Assembly (NCBI GenBank): GCA_023266245.1 | Contig: JAHFRO010000153.1 | Coordinates: forward strand, 1 to 5,752 | DNA: 5,752 bases | Reading direction: 5' to 3' | From: Betaproteobacteria bacterium | Lineage (GTDB): Bacteria > Pseudomonadota > Gammaproteobacteria > Burkholderiales > SG8-41 | Part shown: positions 5,107 through 5,752 of the stretch, in pieces | Layout: each line of letters opens with the position of its first letter | How positions within the stretch are numbered: the first letter of the stretch is position 1 | Program-made: the position numbers and the translations under genes | The notes under the pieces: model-generated | Seen by the model: only the letters and a program-made list of their open reading frames with translations | Database searches by the model: none | Told to the model about the DNA's origin: nothing

Positions 5107-5752
5107 ATGGGTCACGAAGCAACGTCAGACAATCGTTACACGCGCGGCATCGCCGAATTCGTGTCGGGATTGCGCTTTGAGGCGATCCCGCCGGAAGTGC
5201 TCGCGCGCATCAAGCTCCTGATGCTCGATGCACTCGGCTGCGCGATTTACGGCGCCGAGCTGGAATGGAGCCGCATACTCCAGCGGCGGCTCGGTGAGCT
5301 CGACGCGACCCGCGCGTGCGCCGTCTGGGGCACCAGGCAAAAGCTGTCGGCGCCGCACGCCGCGCTCGTCAACGGCACGCAAGTGCAGGGCTTCGAGCTC
5401 GACGACGTGCATCGCGAGGGCGTGCTGCACGTCGGCGCCGTAGTACTGCCGGCATTGATCGCGATCGCCGAGCTCAAGCCCGGCATGAGCGGGAGGGAAT
5501 TTCTCGCCGCCGCGGTCGCGGGTTACGAGATCGGGCCGCGCGTCGGCATCTGCATGGGTCCCGAGCACATCACCCAGGGCTGGCACTCGGGCGCAACCCT
5601 CGGCGTGTTTTCCGCCGCTGCCGGAGCAGCGCGCGGATTGAAGCTCGATGCCGGCAAAACCGTGCACGCGCTCGGCATCGCCGGCACGCAGGCCGCGGGT
5701 CTCATGGCGGCGCAATACGGCGCGATGGTGAAGCGCATGCACGCGGGCCGCT
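5107..5752 (+). CDS. MmgE/PrpD family protein, 3' end outside window
   Basis: An open frame of 215 codons runs off the right edge. MmgE/PrpD proteins include 2-methylcitrate dehydratase (PrpD, methylcitrate cycle), cis-aconitate decarboxylase and iminodisuccinate epimerase, all acting on small carboxylic acids; the subfamily cannot be fixed here. Family features visible in order are IAEFVSGLRFEAIPPEVLARIKLLMLDALGCAIYGA (residues 15-50), the conserved NGTQVQGFELDDVH (89-102) with the aspartate pair and histidine of the active site region, VGAVVLPALIAIAE (109-122), EFLAAAVAGYEIGPRVG (131-147), GWHSGATLGVFSAAAGAA (158-175) and MVKRMHAGR (207-215). Full-length relatives are about 450-500 residues. 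The ATG at 5107 is the first in frame and gives the usual short lead. No Shine-Dalgarno sequence is seen upstream. High GC and gene type match the flavoprotein at the left edge. Confidence 0.88.
   Translation, partial: MGHEATSDNRYTRGIAEFVSGLRFEAIPPEVLARIKLLMLDALGCAIYGAELEWSRILQRRLGELDATRACAVWGTRQKLSAPHAALVNGTQVQGFELDDVHREGVLHVGAVVLPALIAIAELKPGMSGREFLAAAVAGYEIGPRVGICMGPEHITQGWHSGATLGVFSAAAGAARGLKLDAGKTVHALGIAGTQAAGLMAAQYGAMVKRMHAGR

Noticed and set aside
5125..5742. 205-codon minus-strand ORF at the right edge
   Set aside because: It is the antisense shadow of the high-GC MmgE/PrpD gene, whose + strand translation matches family motifs throughout.

Overview
The window looks like GC-rich Betaproteobacterial (Burkholderiales-like) DNA. 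The two edge genes, a TcuA-like tricarballylate/fumarate-type flavoprotein dehydrogenase (left) and an MmgE/PrpD family gene (right), together with a remnant of a Bug/TctC-type tricarboxylate-binding protein, are a gene combination typical of organic-acid catabolic clusters in that group. This assignment is inferred from gene content and base composition, not from a marker gene. Hand counts on sampled 60-base rows give about 78% GC in the two edge genes, about 60% in hicAB, 50-57% in radC and the start of the next gene, and 35-55% in the rest of that gene. The middle of the window therefore looks acquired.

Layout, all genes on the + strand: (1) 3-1040, 3' part of the flavoprotein gene. (2) 1041-1318, intergenic DNA with a short repeat pair, a MITE-like element with 17-bp perfect terminal inverted repeats (1077-1184), a degenerate heptanucleotide array (1203-1258) and a promoter/operator-like palindrome (1293-1312). 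(3) 1319-1982, an overlapping hicA-hicB toxin-antitoxin pair. (4) 2058-4775, a segment bracketed by an inverted pair of near-identical 21-bp repeats. It carries radC (2105-2854) and, 4 nt further on, a 608-codon hybrid ORF (2859-4685). (5) 4805-4996, a broken Bug-type gene with signal peptide and mature N-terminus only. (6) 5015-5105, a second heptad-periodic array with inverted symmetry. (7) 5107 to the right edge, the MmgE/PrpD gene, cut by the window.

The most notable object is the hybrid ORF. Its first 101 residues read as the N-terminus of a Type III/Mod-like site-specific DNA methyltransferase, ending just before the catalytic region. The remaining ~507 residues read as the middle and C-terminus of an OLD-family ATPase/TOPRIM nuclease whose Walker A-bearing N-terminus is absent. 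The simplest reading is a radC-mod-(restriction gene)-OLD defence cluster that suffered an internal deletion which kept the reading frame. An assembly join is the main alternative. The inferred history is an organic-acid gene cluster interrupted by a mobile/defence insertion, with erosion of the adjacent Bug gene.
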